From: Neohoeflea coraliihabitans
Lineage (GTDB): Bacteria > Pseudomonadota > Alphaproteobacteria > Rhizobiales > Rhizobiaceae
Assembly (NCBI RefSeq): GCF_019334345.1
Contig: NZ_JAHWQX010000001.1
Span: forward strand, 875,001-939,000
Direction of reading: 5' to 3'
Length of the DNA stretch: 64,000 nt
The notes beneath the pieces were generated by a model that searched no databases, was not told the origin of the DNA, and was given only the letters and a program-made list of their open reading frames with translations. Shown here in pieces: positions 49,594 to 61,397 of this stretch. Position 1 is the stretch's first letter. Each line of letters opens with the position of its first letter. Both the position numbers and the translations under genes were made by a program.

Positions 49594-50448
49594 ATGTTCG
49601 TGCCCCTGCATGACCGCAACAGCCTCAAACACATCCGTCTGCAATATGTCACCTGGCTGCTTATCGCCGTCAACGTGATCGTCTACCTGCTGACCACTCT
49701 GGCCGGTCCTGACAGCGGCTTCGCCCAGGCGGCGATGCTCAGCTACGGCTTCATTCCCTCAGTGGTCAATGACCTTGCCGAACTGCCGCCGGAATTCGTC
49801 GTCATTCCGGAAACGCTCAGCTACGTCACCTACGCCTTCCTGCATGCCGATATTCTGCATCTTGGCTCCAACATGCTGTTTCTCTGGGTGTTTGGCGACA
49901 ATGTCGAAGATGCGCTCGGCCACATCCGCTTTCTCGCCTTCTATCTCATCTGCGCTGCCGCGGGGGCCGCCGCTCACAATCTTCTGCTGCCCGCCTCGAT
50001 CGCCCCTTTGATCGGCGCTTCGGGCGCCGTCGCCGGTGTCATCTCGGCCTACCTGATCCTGCATCCGCGGGTTCGCGTCTGGATCCTCGTGCTCGGCCGC
50101 ATTCCGTTGCCTCTGCCCGCCTACATCCCGCTGCTCTTCTGGATCGGCATGCAGGTGTACATGGTCATTGCCGACCCGGACGGTGAGGTGTCCTGGGCCA
50201 CCCATCTCGGCGGCATCCTCGCCGGTGCCGTGCTCGTCGTCGTCTTGCGGCGCCGCAGCGTGCCATTGTTTGACCGCGCCCTCGAGAGCCCCCGCGCCGT
50301 CGTGCATACCGAAGGGCCACCGCCCTTGCCGGGCCGCCCGGCGCCTTCCGGGCCGCCGCCGCTTCCGCGGTCGGAATCTACAAGGGGCACTGATCCTCGC
50401 GGTACTGGTCGTCGCGGCACCGGGCGCCGCGTGCGCTGGGGACGTTAG
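49594..50448 (+). CDS. Rhomboid family intramembrane serine protease
   Basis: A 284-residue membrane protein. The rhomboid serine is in LIGASGAVAGV and the His in SWATHLGGILAG; the HLGSNMLFLWVFGDNVED helix is also conserved. About 70 C-terminal residues are Pro/Arg-rich and cytoplasmic. GGGAAG precedes the ATG at 49594. The 199 bases before etfB hold its likely promoter. Confidence 0.92.
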   Translation: MFVPLHDRNSLKHIRLQYVTWLLIAVNVIVYLLTTLAGPDSGFAQAAMLSYGFIPSVVNDLAELPPEFVVIPETLSYVTYAFLHADILHLGSNMLFLWVFGDNVEDALGHIRFLAFYLICAAAGAAAHNLLLPASIAPLIGASGAVAGVISAYLILHPRVRVWILVLGRIPLPLPAYIPLLFWIGMQVYMVIADPDGEVSWATHLGGILAGAVLVVVLRRRSVPLFDRALESPRAVVHTEGPPPLPGRPAPSGPPPLPRSESTRGTDPRGTGRRGTGRRVRWGR

Positions 50449-50647
50449 GTCCGAACACCGGCATGAGCGCCGCGTGCCGAGCACATCCACCTATGGCAGC
50501 GATTGGCAGGGGCACGGTTTCGGTTGAAATTGCGGCAATTTCGTCTATCCCTGTCGCCGGAGACTTCGGGCTGGGCCCTGCAGACCAATTTCGGCCAGGC
50601 CGAGCATCTGCTCGCACCGCGGCGACACAGAATGAGGAAGCTGACCT

Positions 50648-51397
50648 ATGAAAATTTTGGTGCCTGTAAAACGGGTGGTTGATTACAACGTCAAGATACG
50701 CGTCAAGCCGGACGGTTCGGGCGTTGAACTCGCCAATGTCAAGATGTCGATGAACCCGTTTGATGAGATCGCCGTCGAAGAGGCGCTGCGCCTCAAGGAA
50801 GCCGGAAAGGCCGAGGAAGTGATCGCCGTGTCGATCGGCGCTGCCAAGTCCGAGGAAACGCTGCGCACCGCGCTGGCGATGGGGGCCGACCGCGCCATTC
50901 TGGTCGAAGCCGACCAGCCGGTCGAGCCGCTGGCCGTCGCCAAGATTCTCAAGGTGATCGCCGAGGAGGAGAAGCCCGATCTCGTCATTCTCGGCAAGCA
51001 GGCCATCGACGATGATTCCAATCAGACCGGCCAGATGCTTGCCGCTCTTCTCGGCTGGGCGCAGGCCACATTTGCCTCGAAGCTCGAACTGGGCGATGGC
51101 AAGGCCGACGTTACCCGCGAGATCGACGGCGGTCTGCAGACCATTTCCGTCAAGCTGCCAGCCATTGTCTCCACCGACCTGCGCTTGAACGAACCGCGCT
51201 ATGCGTCGCTGCCGAACATCATGAAGGCCAAGAAGAAGCCGCTCGACAAGAAAACCGCCGCAGATCTGGGCGTCGATGTCGCTCCGCGCCTCGAGATTCT
51301 CAAGACCGAGGAGCCGGAAGGCCGCAAGGCCGGCATCAAGGTGGAGACTGCCGCCGAGCTTGTCGACAAGCTGAAGAACGAAGCCGGCGTATTGTAA
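50648..51397 (+). CDS. etfB: Electron transfer flavoprotein beta subunit
   Basis: EtfB binds AMP and passes electrons from acyl-CoA and other dehydrogenases to ETF-ubiquinone oxidoreductase. The 249-residue protein starts [20 protein letters not shown] with a strong GAGGA site, and contains the family recognition segment [20 protein letters not shown]. etfA follows 65 bases later. Confidence 0.97.
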   Translation: MKILVPVKRVVDYNVKIRVKPDGSGVELANVKMSMNPFDEIAVEEALRLKEAGKAEEVIAVSIGAAKSEETLRTALAMGADRAILVEADQPVEPLAVAKILKVIAEEEKPDLVILGKQAIDDDSNQTGQMLAALLGWAQATFASKLELGDGKADVTREIDGGLQTISVKLPAIVSTDLRLNEPRYASLPNIMKAKKKPLDKKTAADLGVDVAPRLEILKTEEPEGRKAGIKVETAAELVDKLKNEAGVL

Positions 51398-51462
51398 GCT
51401 TTGCGATCCTTCTTTCGCCCGGGTCGAGCCTGCCGCTCGCCGGCGCAAACCGGAGACAATGA

Positions 51463-52392
51463 ATGACCATTCTTATCCTTGCAGATCATGACAATGAAAA
51501 CCTGTCCGACCAGACCGCCAAGGCGGTCAGTGCCGCTGCCAAGATCGGCGGCGACCTGCATGTCCTGGTCGCCGGCAAAGACGCGGGCGGTGTCGCCGAA
51601 GCGGCCGCCAAGCTCGATGGCGTCAGCAAGGTGCTCAGCGCCGATGACGATGCCTATGCGCATGGGCTGGCCGAGCCGGTTGCCGACCTGATTGTCAAAC
51701 TCGCCGGCGACTACGACGTGCTCCTCGCCGCGGCCACCACCGCCGGCAAGAATGTCATGCCGCGCGTTGCCGCCCTGCTCGACGTCATGCAGCTTTCGGA
51801 TGTGCTGGAGATCGTCTCCGCCGACACCTTCAAGCGGCCGATCTATGCCGGCAATGCGATCCAGACGGTCAAGTCGGGCGAAGCCAAGAAAGTGATCACT
51901 GTTCGCACGTCCGCCTTCCAGGCTGCTGGTGCGGGCGGTTCGGCCTCGGTCGAGACAGTCGAATCCGCCGGCGATCCCGGCCTGTCGAGCTTCGTGCGCG
52001 AGGAAATTGCCGAAAGCGACCGGCCGGAACTGACATCGGCAAAGATCATCATCTCCGGCGGTCGCGCCCTGGGATCCGCCGAGAAGTTCGAATCCGTCAT
52101 CCTGCCGGTTGCCGACAAGCTCGGCGCCGCTGTCGGAGCCTCCCGCGCCGCCGTCGATGCCGGCTACGCGCCCAACGACTGGCAGGTCGGCCAGACCGGC
52201 AAGGTCGTCGCCCCGGATCTTTACATTGCCTGTGGCATTTCCGGAGCCATCCAGCATCTCGCCGGCATGAAGGATTCAAAGGTGATCGTCGCCATTAACA
52301 AGGACGAGGACGCACCGATCTTCCAGGTTGCCGATTACGGCCTGGTCGCCGATCTCTTTGACGCACTGCCGGAATTTGAAAAAGCTCTCTGA
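51463..52392 (+). CDS. etfA: Electron transfer flavoprotein alpha subunit
   Basis: EtfA carries FAD. The 309-residue protein has the FAD site near the C-terminus: [20 protein letters not shown] and [20 protein letters not shown], then [20 protein letters not shown]. It ends within a terminator stem, and 3-hydroxybutyryl-CoA dehydrogenase lies 126 bases downstream. Confidence 0.97.
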   Translation: MTILILADHDNENLSDQTAKAVSAAAKIGGDLHVLVAGKDAGGVAEAAAKLDGVSKVLSADDDAYAHGLAEPVADLIVKLAGDYDVLLAAATTAGKNVMPRVAALLDVMQLSDVLEIVSADTFKRPIYAGNAIQTVKSGEAKKVITVRTSAFQAAGAGGSASVETVESAGDPGLSSFVREEIAESDRPELTSAKIIISGGRALGSAEKFESVILPVADKLGAAVGASRAAVDAGYAPNDWQVGQTGKVVAPDLYIACGISGAIQHLAGMKDSKVIVAINKDEDAPIFQVADYGLVADLFDALPEFEKAL

Positions 52393-52403
52393 GCTTTTTC
52401 TTT
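52378..52403 (+). terminator. Terminator overlapping the etfA stop codon
   Basis: A perfect 10-bp stem GAAAAAGCTC/GAGCTTTTTC with a TCT loop and a TTT tail. The loop and stem contain the end of the etfA coding sequence and its TGA. Confidence 0.8.
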
Positions 52404-52518
52404 GCCGCGGTATAATCTTCGAGTGGCCGGGCTGGACGTCTGCATCCCGGCCCTTTAGCTTGCCGATGCCCTCCGAGACTGCGGGCGTCCATCTGAATGC
52501 GAGACCCAGGCGATTTCA

Positions 52519-53400
52519 ATGGCAAATCAGATCAGAAGTGTTGGCGTGGTAGGCGCGGGCCAGATGGGCAGCGGCATTGCCCATGTTTGCGCCATGGCCG
52601 GGTACGAGGTGCATGTCTACGACGCCGCCCCCGAAAAGCTGCAGACCATGCATGCGACCATTTCCGGCAATCTGGCGCGGCAGGTCTCCTCCGGCAAGGC
52701 CACCGATGAGGAACGTGATGCTGCCTTGGCGCGCATCAAGCCCGCCGCCGAGATCAGCGATCTGGCCGGCATGGATCTGGTCATCGAGGCCGCCACCGAA
52801 GATGAAACGGTCAAGCGCAAGATATTCCAGCAGCTCTGCCCGGTCCTCAATCCCGAAGCAATTCTCGCCACCAACACCTCTTCCCTGTCGATCACCCGGC
52901 TGGCCGCCAGCACCGATCGCGCCGAACGGTTCATCGGCATCCATTTCATGAATCCCGTGCCGGTGATGAAGCTTGTCGAACTGGTGCGCGGCATCGCCAC
53001 CGAGAACGAGACCTTTGAAACCGCACGCGCCTTTATCGACAGTCTCGACAAGACGATCACCGTTGCGGAGGATTTTCCCGCCTTTATCGTCAACCGCATA
53101 CTTCTGCCGATGATTAACGAGGCGATCTACACGCTCTATGAAGGTGTCGGTTCGGTCGAGGCCATCGACACGGCGATGAAGCTCGGTGCCAATCACCCGA
53201 TGGGCCCGCTGCAACTGGCCGATTTCATCGGTCTCGACACCTGCTTGTCGATCATGCAGGTGCTCTATGACGGTCTCGCCGATTCCAAGTACCGGCCGTG
53301 TCCCTTGCTCGTCAAATATGTCGAGGCCGGATGGCTTGGCCGCAAGTCAGGCCGCGGCTTCTACGATTACCGCGGCGACACGCCGGTACCGACGCGCTGA
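52519..53400 (+). CDS. 3-hydroxybutyryl-CoA dehydrogenase
   Basis: A 293-residue enzyme that oxidises 3-hydroxybutyryl-CoA, used in butyrate/PHB or fatty acid metabolism. The NAD motif is VVGAGQMGSGIAHVCAMAG, the catalytic region GIHFMNPVPVMKLVELVRG and the C-terminal NHPMGPLQLADFIGLDT are intact. It follows etfBA, whose electrons come from acyl-CoA dehydrogenases, so the three support beta-oxidation. Confidence 0.94.
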   Translation: MANQIRSVGVVGAGQMGSGIAHVCAMAGYEVHVYDAAPEKLQTMHATISGNLARQVSSGKATDEERDAALARIKPAAEISDLAGMDLVIEAATEDETVKRKIFQQLCPVLNPEAILATNTSSLSITRLAASTDRAERFIGIHFMNPVPVMKLVELVRGIATENETFETARAFIDSLDKTITVAEDFPAFIVNRILLPMINEAIYTLYEGVGSVEAIDTAMKLGANHPMGPLQLADFIGLDTCLSIMQVLYDGLADSKYRPCPLLVKYVEAGWLGRKSGRGFYDYRGDTPVPTR

Positions 53401-53417
53401 GACCGGCGCCGTCGCAA

Positions 53418-54107
53418 TCAGGATTGCGGCGTCCCGGCTTTCAATTGCGCAATCAGCGCCTTGGCATCCGGGCTTGCCCATTCGGCCGGACCATTCATTA
53501 CCCCGAGCAGGCAGCCATCCGCGCCGACAAGCAGCGTCGCCGGCAGCCCGAAGGCCAGTCCTCTTTTTTTCAGGATGTTGAACACATCCATCGTCGCATC
53601 ACGGTAAAGACCGAGATTGCTTACTCCGATCTCATCGAGAAACGCTTCCGGCTTTGATCGGTCGCCGGTGTCGATATTGATTGCCAGCACCTGGAAATCG
53701 TCTCCGCCCATCTCCTCCTGCAATTGCGCGAGAGCCGGCATCTCGGCGCGGCAAGGCGCGCACCAGGTGGCCCAGAAATTGACAAGCAGAGGCGTGCCTG
53801 AGAAATCGTCGAGCGAGCGTCGCTCTCCGGCGCTGTCATCAAACGTCAGTGGCGGCAGAGTGAGCGCGGGCTCGCGGATGTCCATCGCCGCCACCTCGCC
53901 GCGCGCCAGCGGTTCCAGCGCCGCACTCAGTGCATCGTTGCCCGTGCAGCTCGCGCTGTCGTCGGATGCGACAACCGGCGCGGCCACGCCATTGCCAGAG
54001 GGCGGGCCCATCCCGTATACCCACCACACGCCCGCCGCGGCGCCCAGAACAATGGCGATCGCCACCAGCACGGGCGTTGGAATATGGCGCGATCTCGCTG
54101 AACTCAT
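53418..54107 (-). CDS. TlpA-like membrane-anchored thioredoxin
   Basis: A 229-residue protein. One N-terminal hydrophobic segment (about 12-31) anchors it in the membrane with the rest in the periplasm. The thioredoxin domain (about 85-220) has the active site [13 protein letters not shown] and the cis-proline in FGLPATLLV. TlpA-type proteins reduce cytochrome or oxidase assembly factors. It is divergent from argH with 21 bases between starts. Confidence 0.9.
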   Translation of the reverse strand: MSSARSRHIPTPVLVAIAIVLGAAAGVWWVYGMGPPSGNGVAAPVVASDDSASCTGNDALSAALEPLARGEVAAMDIREPALTLPPLTFDDSAGERRSLDDFSGTPLLVNFWATWCAPCRAEMPALAQLQEEMGGDDFQVLAINIDTGDRSKPEAFLDEIGVSNLGLYRDATMDVFNILKKRGLAFGLPATLLVGADGCLLGVMNGPAEWASPDAKALIAQLKAGTPQS

Positions 54108-54128
54108 GTGTCACTCCGGGACTTCTTC

Positions 54129-55529
<1,401 letters not shown>

Positions 55530-55664
55530 CATCGATGCAGGGTCCCCGCGGTCACCGGCCCGGCGTCGCTCATCCATCCCGAACTTTCTGGGGTGCACAA
55601 ACGGTGAAAAACGGCTAAGAGGGCATCGATCGATGGTTTCAGCGCAGCACCCGGGACGGAACGG

Positions 55665-55862
55665 ATGACCACCCGCAGATTGACGACTTCTCTGACTCTC
55701 CTGCTCGTGGCCGGACTGGCGCTGAGCGCTTGCGGCCGCAGGGGCGATCCCATCACACCAAGTGCGGCACGGGCCGAAGCGGCGGGCAACGCCGAACGTC
55801 CCGCCGAGGAGCGGTATGAAGCGCCCGACCGCCGTTTCATTCTGGACGGGTTGCTCGATTAG
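55665..55862 (+). CDS. LptM-like small lipoprotein
   Basis: A 65-residue lipoprotein with signal peptide and lipobox LSAC, followed by GRRGDP, the conserved start of LptM/YifL proteins, which help LptD mature. It sits between argH and lysA, a common arrangement. The remainder is disordered. Confidence 0.88.
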   Translation: MTTRRLTTSLTLLLVAGLALSACGRRGDPITPSAARAEAAGNAERPAEERYEAPDRRFILDGLLD

Positions 55863-55891
55863 CGCCGCCATCTGTTGAGGATCAGCCTCTC

Positions 55892-57157
55892 GTGAACCAT
55901 TTCGAATATCGCGAAGGCATTCTCCATGCCGAGAATGTCAGTCTGCCTGCCATCGCGGCTGAGGTCGGCACGCCCTTCTACTGTTATTCAACAGCCACGT
56001 TGCGCCGCCACTACACGGTGTTCGCCGCGGCATTCGCTGATCTCGATTCGTTGGTCTGCTATGCCATGAAGGCCAACTCCAACCAGGCGGTTCTGACCAC
56101 CCTCGCCCGTCTCGGGGCCGGCGCCGACGTTGTCTCCGAAGGCGAATTGCGCCGCGCCCTGGCCGCCGGCATTCCTGCCGACAAGATCATGTTCTCCGGC
56201 GTCGGCAAAACCGCGCGCGAGATGGATGCGGCGCTGGAAGCAGGCATCTTCTGCTTCAATGTTGAATCCGAACCGGAATTGGAACTGCTGAACCAGCGCG
56301 CTCTGGCTCTCGGCAAGGTGGCGCCGGTCTCGTTCCGCATAAATCCCGATGTCGATGCACGCACCCACGCCAAGATCTCCACCGGGCGCAAAGAGAACAA
56401 GTTCGGCATTTCCTGGGAACGCGCCATCGAGGTTTATCGTCGCGCTGCCGAGCTGAAAGGCGTTCACGCCATCGGCATCGATATGCATATCGGCAGCCAG
56501 ATCGTCGATCTCGATCCGTTCGACGATGCCTTGACGCTGATGGTCGAACTGATCGGCATTCTGCGCGCCGAGGGTCATGAGATCAGTCACATCGATGTGG
56601 GCGGCGGCCTTGGTGTCCCCTACCGCGATGACGCCACCGTGCCCCCCGATCCGGTCGCCTATGCCCAGATCATCAGGCGCCATCTCGGCGATCTTGGCTG
56701 CAAGGTCATCTTTGAACCGGGCCGGCTCATCGTTGCCAATGCCGGCGCGCTGATTTCCGAGGTGATCTACGTCAAGGACGGCGGCGAAAAGACCTTCGTC
56801 ATCATTGACGCGGCGATGAATGATCTGATCCGCCCAACCCTTTACGATGCCTGGCACGAAATCCGCCCGGTCCGCCTGCAGGCCGCCAATCAGCCCTGGA
56901 TGCGTGCCGACATCGTCGGTCCCGTCTGCGAAAGTGGTGACTATATGGCGCTCGATCGCGAGGTGCCGAAGATGAAGGCGGGTGATCTGATCGTTGTCGG
57001 ATCCGCCGGCGCCTATGGTGCCGTGCAGGCGTCGTCCTACAACACGCGCCCGCTGGTGCCCGAGGTTCTGGTCGATGGCGACCGCTTTCACGTCATCCGT
57101 GCGCGCCCGACCTATGAAGCCATCATAGCGGCGGATTCGATGCCTGACTGGCTTTAG
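55892..57157 (+). CDS. lysA: Diaminopimelate decarboxylase
   Basis: LysA makes lysine from meso-diaminopimelate. The 421-residue PLP enzyme has the lysine-bearing YAMKANSNQ motif, the glycine-rich HIDVGGGLGVPY and the C-terminal CESGDYMALDR, with catalytic Cys. The start is GTG. It lies 29 bases after lptM. The first step, lysC, is at 11 kb. Confidence 0.97.
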   Translation: MNHFEYREGILHAENVSLPAIAAEVGTPFYCYSTATLRRHYTVFAAAFADLDSLVCYAMKANSNQAVLTTLARLGAGADVVSEGELRRALAAGIPADKIMFSGVGKTAREMDAALEAGIFCFNVESEPELELLNQRALALGKVAPVSFRINPDVDARTHAKISTGRKENKFGISWERAIEVYRRAAELKGVHAIGIDMHIGSQIVDLDPFDDALTLMVELIGILRAEGHEISHIDVGGGLGVPYRDDATVPPDPVAYAQIIRRHLGDLGCKVIFEPGRLIVANAGALISEVIYVKDGGEKTFVIIDAAMNDLIRPTLYDAWHEIRPVRLQAANQPWMRADIVGPVCESGDYMALDREVPKMKAGDLIVVGSAGAYGAVQASSYNTRPLVPEVLVDGDRFHVIRARPTYEAIIAADSMPDWL

Positions 57158-57252
57158 ACACACCGGACCGCCAGCCGTCACTTTTCCGCGATCCGCCTCG
57201 TCAAAGCCGCAAAGGATGCTATCCTCGTTGCGACACGACAACGGAGAACGGG

Positions 57253-59928
57253 ATGGCCGACACCCGCACCCCGGGGACCGTGACCGGTTCCGACCGGCAG
57301 CCGCCCCGCAGACCTGCAACGCCTGACGCGTCGAAAGCACTTCGCCATGACGACACATTGGGCCGGCGCATCGGCTGGGCGCGCTGGCGCATGCGCCTTG
57401 TCATCCTCAGCGAGACGTTGCTCGGCCAGCTCGCACTGCCGCTGGCGCTGCTGGCTCTGTTCTGTGCGCTGGCCTGGTTCAATGTCTTTCAGCTCATTCC
57501 AAATTGGGCACGCCTGGCAAGTCTGACTGCACTGGCTGCCGCACTGATTGCCGCGCTCTGGCCGTTGCGTCGCCGCCCTTCCCCCGCAGCGCAAACGATC
57601 GACCGCCGTCTCGAAAGCACCAACCACATCGCGCACCAGGCGCTCCGTGCCCGGGACGATGCCCTTGCCAGCGACGATCCCTTCGCGCAGGCCCTGTGGG
57701 ACGAACACCGTCGGCGCCTGGCGGCCGATATAGACCGGCTGGCCACCGGCGCGCCGCGCTCTGATCTGCCCGCCCGCGACCCCTACGGTCTGCGCGTGCT
57801 TGTCGCGCTCCTGTTCGTCACCGGTTTCGCCTTTTCGTTCTCAAGTCAATCCGGGCGGCTTGCCGACGCATTCAAAAGCCATGCATCTGCCGAAACCCGC
57901 GATATCCGCATTGATGCCTGGATCAGCCCGCCGCCCTATATCAACGCCGCGCCCGTGTTTCTGACCGGCGACGCCACGAACTCGCGCGGCAGCAGCGAGG
58001 CCGTGTCGGGCAGCGAGATCACCGTGCGCGTCGGTGCAGATGCCGATCGCGTTGATGTCCGCTATGGCGATCAAGACGATCTTGTTGTGGACCTCGAACC
58101 GGCCACCGCACCCGCCCCCGGCAGCGGAACCGACACGGCGCGATCTGCCGCCACCGCCAGCGTCTACACCTTCAAACCGCAGGGCTCCGGTACACTCAGC
58201 GTCGAAGTCGCCGGCTCAGAGCGCAGATGGCACGTCAACCTGATAGCTGACCGGCCGCCGCAGGTTTCCTTCGCCGAACCACCCCGCCGGGCCGTCAACG
58301 GGGCACTCGATACCGACTATACGCTCAGCGATGATTTCGGCATCGTCGAGGCTTATGCGGAGATCATTCCCGCCATTGAGCAACGAGCGGAGGCGGTCCC
58401 GCTCTACGATCCGCCGGAATACCGCCTGACGGTACCGCGGCGCGGCACGGAGGATCATCGCGCCGCCACCAGCGTCGATCTCACCGCTCACCCGCTGGCG
58501 GGCCAGCCGGTGCGCTTGACCTTGGTCGCCACCGACGGCGCTGGCCAGACCGGCCGCAGCGAGACCATCGAGATGACCCTGCCGGCGCGCCGTTTCAACG
58601 AGCCTCTGGCCGCCGCGGTCGCGGAACACCGAAGCATTCTGGCGCTTGATGCGCACCAGCTGCCCCGGGTGTTCGCGCTGCACGACGCATTGCGGGTTGC
58701 GCCGGAGGAAACCATCCCCAACCTCACGCACTTCCTGTTGTACAGCTCGGTGCGCGGCCGGCTTGAAACGGCGCGAACGACAGACGATCTGCGCGCCGCC
58801 CTCGATCACATGTGGGGCGTTGCCCTGGAGATCGAGGATGGCGATCTGTCCGTTGCGGCGCGGCGCTTGAGCGAGGCGCAGAAAGCCCTTGCCGAAGCTC
58901 TCGAGAATGGTGCTTCCGATGCGGAGATCGCCCGGCTGATGAATGAATTGCGCGAGGCCATGCAGGACTATCTGTCCGAATTGGCGCGCCAGGCGCCACC
59001 GTCGCAGCCAAACGCAGGCATGAACCAACAGGCGCAGAACATGCTGCGTCAGCGTGATCTCGACAACATGCTTGATCAGATCGAAAACCTTGCCCGGTCG
59101 GGCGCCCGGGATCAGGCCCAGCAGATGTTATCCGAACTGCAGCGCATGATGAACAATCTGCAGGCCGGTCGTCAGCCGGGCCAACAGGGGCAGCAGCAGC
59201 AAAATCCGATGCGGGAACAGATGGACAAGCTCGGTGAACTGATGCGTCAACAGCAGCAATTGATGGATCAGACCCTGCAATTGCAGCAGCGTCAGAACAA
59301 CCGCGATCAGCGCCAGCAAGGGCGCGACCAGCAGGGCCAGATCCAGCCCGGCCAACAACCGGGGCAACAACCGGGCCAGCAACCGGAGCAAAGGCCCGGG
59401 CAGCAGGGCGAAGGGCCGTCGCTTCAAGAGCAACTCGATGCTTTGGGGCAAAGCCAACAGGCGCTGCAGGACCAGCTCGAAGCCCTGCGCGAGGCCCTCG
59501 AAGGCATGGGCATGCAGTCCCCCGAAGGCTTCGGCGAGGCGGGCACCGCGATGGGTGACGCCACCGGCAATCTTCAGGGCGGCGCTCCGGGCGAGGCCCT
59601 CTCGGACCAGGGAAGGGCGCTCCAGGCCCTGCGCCAGGGCGCCCGGCAGATGATGAACCAGATGATGCAGGCGATGGGCACGCAGCCCGGCGGGCCCGAT
59701 GGCGAGGGCATGCAGGGAGCCGGCGGCCAGGGTGCCGATGGCCGGGATCCGCTCGGTCGGCCGCGTGGCAGCAATGGTCCGGATTTCGGAGCCAATGTCA
59801 AAGTGCCCGACGAAATCGATGTCCAGCGCGCCCGCGAGATTCTCGAGGCCATCCGCGAGCGTTTGGGAGAGCGCCTCTCGCCGCAGCTCGAAAAGCAGTA
59901 TCTCGAACGGCTTCTCGAATTGCAGTAA
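57253..59928 (+). CDS. TIGR02302 family (DUF4175) membrane protein
   Basis: An 891-residue protein. Two hydrophobic helices near 60-100 and one at about 170-195 are followed by a large presumed periplasmic part. The C-terminal third is rich in Gln (MNQQAQNMLRQRDLDNM, then repeats of PGQQ near 690-720) with coiled-coil helices, and ends ISQLEKQYLERLLELQ-like. The family is confined largely to alphaproteobacteria and of unknown role, often beside lysA. Low-complexity repeats may vary in number between strains. Confidence 0.88.
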   Translation: MADTRTPGTVTGSDRQPPRRPATPDASKALRHDDTLGRRIGWARWRMRLVILSETLLGQLALPLALLALFCALAWFNVFQLIPNWARLASLTALAAALIAALWPLRRRPSPAAQTIDRRLESTNHIAHQALRARDDALASDDPFAQALWDEHRRRLAADIDRLATGAPRSDLPARDPYGLRVLVALLFVTGFAFSFSSQSGRLADAFKSHASAETRDIRIDAWISPPPYINAAPVFLTGDATNSRGSSEAVSGSEITVRVGADADRVDVRYGDQDDLVVDLEPATAPAPGSGTDTARSAATASVYTFKPQGSGTLSVEVAGSERRWHVNLIADRPPQVSFAEPPRRAVNGALDTDYTLSDDFGIVEAYAEIIPAIEQRAEAVPLYDPPEYRLTVPRRGTEDHRAATSVDLTAHPLAGQPVRLTLVATDGAGQTGRSETIEMTLPARRFNEPLAAAVAEHRSILALDAHQLPRVFALHDALRVAPEETIPNLTHFLLYSSVRGRLETARTTDDLRAALDHMWGVALEIEDGDLSVAARRLSEAQKALAEALENGASDAEIARLMNELREAMQDYLSELARQAPPSQPNAGMNQQAQNMLRQRDLDNMLDQIENLARSGARDQAQQMLSELQRMMNNLQAGRQPGQQGQQQQNPMREQMDKLGELMRQQQQLMDQTLQLQQRQNNRDQRQQGRDQQGQIQPGQQPGQQPGQQPEQRPGQQGEGPSLQEQLDALGQSQQALQDQLEALREALEGMGMQSPEGFGEAGTAMGDATGNLQGGAPGEALSDQGRALQALRQGARQMMNQMMQAMGTQPGGPDGEGMQGAGGQGADGRDPLGRPRGSNGPDFGANVKVPDEIDVQRAREILEAIRERLGERLSPQLEKQYLERLLELQ

Positions 59929-59982
59929 TGGACTACAGCGCCTTGTGCGCGGTGCTTCTGATCGAGGTGTCGGTTGCCCTGG

Positions 59983-60528
59983 TTAGCTCGCGTCGCCGCG
60001 GACAACACCGACAAACGGCAACTCGCGAAAGGCGTAAGCCACATCCATGCCATAGCCGACCACGAAATAGTCCGGACATTCGAACCCGACATACTCCGCC
60101 GTAAGTTCGCCCTCGCGCTTGCAGCTCTTGTCGAGCAATACCGCCAGTTCGACGCTGCGCGCGCCGCGCTCAAACATCAGGTCGCGGGCAAAGCGCAGTG
60201 TTCGGCCAGATTCGAGAATGTCGTCGATCAACAGCACATCACGGCCCGCAACGTCACTGTCGATATCCTTGATGATCTTCACGCCTTGGCTCGTCGTTCC
60301 CTTGCCGTAACTCGACAGAGTGATGAACTCAACTTCCGGCGCCAGGCCGGCTTGATGCAGCGCACGGATCAGATCGGCAGCAAAGATGAACGACCCCTTC
60401 AGGATCGAGATGACCAGAAGATCGGTTTTCGGCTGGCGGGCAATAGCTTCTGCCATGGCGCCATTGCGTTCGGCGATCTGCTCCGGTGAGAACAGTGTCT
60501 CGATCTGTTTGCCGCGAACGACCTGCAT
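59983..60528 (-). CDS. hpt: Hypoxanthine phosphoribosyltransferase
   Basis: A 181-residue purine salvage enzyme converting hypoxanthine (and usually guanine) to nucleotide with PRPP. The PRPP motif is VLLIDDILESGRTL and the flexible loop LSSYGKGT; the C-terminal FVVGYGMDVAYAFRELPFVG contacts base. It converges with the TIGR02302 gene. Confidence 0.95.
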   Translation of the reverse strand: MQVVRGKQIETLFSPEQIAERNGAMAEAIARQPKTDLLVISILKGSFIFAADLIRALHQAGLAPEVEFITLSSYGKGTTSQGVKIIKDIDSDVAGRDVLLIDDILESGRTLRFARDLMFERGARSVELAVLLDKSCKREGELTAEYVGFECPDYFVVGYGMDVAYAFRELPFVGVVRGDAS

Positions 60529-60637
60529 GGGGTACCCTTTTCCTTCCAGCCACTACGCCGGGCAAACTAGAACGAGACGCAGTTGAATGGAACTGTTTCC
60601 TCATCACTCCCCTGGAAGTTTGCAACAGCCGTCTTGA

Positions 60638-61282
60638 TCAGTCACCGGCGCGGATCATCAGGATAGAGCCGGCGCGCTCGATGCGCGGTGGTCGCGAGGC
60701 CACATTCTCGGCTTCCTCGGTCAGAGCCGGCATCACCCGCTTCTCCGGTACTGACCCGGCTGCCGACGGTCGCACAGCCGGCTCGACGCTGCGCTGCAGC
60801 GCATCCCGCACCAGTGCTGGCGGGTGGTTCGCCTGGGCTGGCGCCGCCATGGTTTGCATGAGCAATGGGGCCGCCGGCTCGCGCTCAAGCATCGCCGGGC
60901 CTTGCGCGGCTGATTGCGAGAACCAATAAAATCCCGTCGAAACTGCGGTGAGACATCCAAGCACCATAACCCCGATGCCGACGGCAAGTCCTGCCGACCA
61001 TCGCCGGTGTGATCCTGCAGCTCGGCCAGGCGCGAAGATCGCGCCGCGACCGGTGCCAGCGTCCGAGGGGCCTGTCTGCCGCATCGGTTCCACCAACACT
61101 GGCGGGACCGAGTTATCCTGACCGGATGAAATGGTTTCGAACTCCGCGTCCTCAACCAGGTGACGTGGCCCTGCGCCGCCGCGCTCGGACCGTCTTCTTT
61201 CCGGCCGCAGCAGCTCATATTCCGGCTCTTGGCCGCCCCTTTGACGCGCTGCGCTATAGCTTGTGGCGGACGCACCGCGCAT
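60638..61282 (-). CDS. Single-pass membrane protein divergent from ftsE
   Basis: A 214-residue protein. GGAG lies seven bases before the ATG at 61282; the frame continues to 61351. An Arg-rich N-terminal part (about 1-100) precedes one membrane helix (about 100-123, WSAGLAVGIGVMVLGCLTAV) and a low-complexity C-terminal part. A protein of this layout lies opposite ftsE in several rhizobia, where it can carry an N-terminal zinc finger; none is seen here. Function unknown. Confidence 0.65.
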   Translation of the reverse strand: MRGASATSYSAARQRGGQEPEYELLRPERRRSERGGAGPRHLVEDAEFETISSGQDNSVPPVLVEPMRQTGPSDAGTGRGAIFAPGRAAGSHRRWSAGLAVGIGVMVLGCLTAVSTGFYWFSQSAAQGPAMLEREPAAPLLMQTMAAPAQANHPPALVRDALQRSVEPAVRPSAAGSVPEKRVMPALTEEAENVASRPPRIERAGSILMIRAGD

Positions 61283-61397
61283 GTCGCTCTCCATGTCCTT
61301 GCCGAGGCAAACCTTTCGAAAACGTAAAGCCAAGAGGTTAACGCTTGGCAAACATGCCCGTCCCCATCGCCCTTTTGCTGCCCGAATTTACCTGCCA

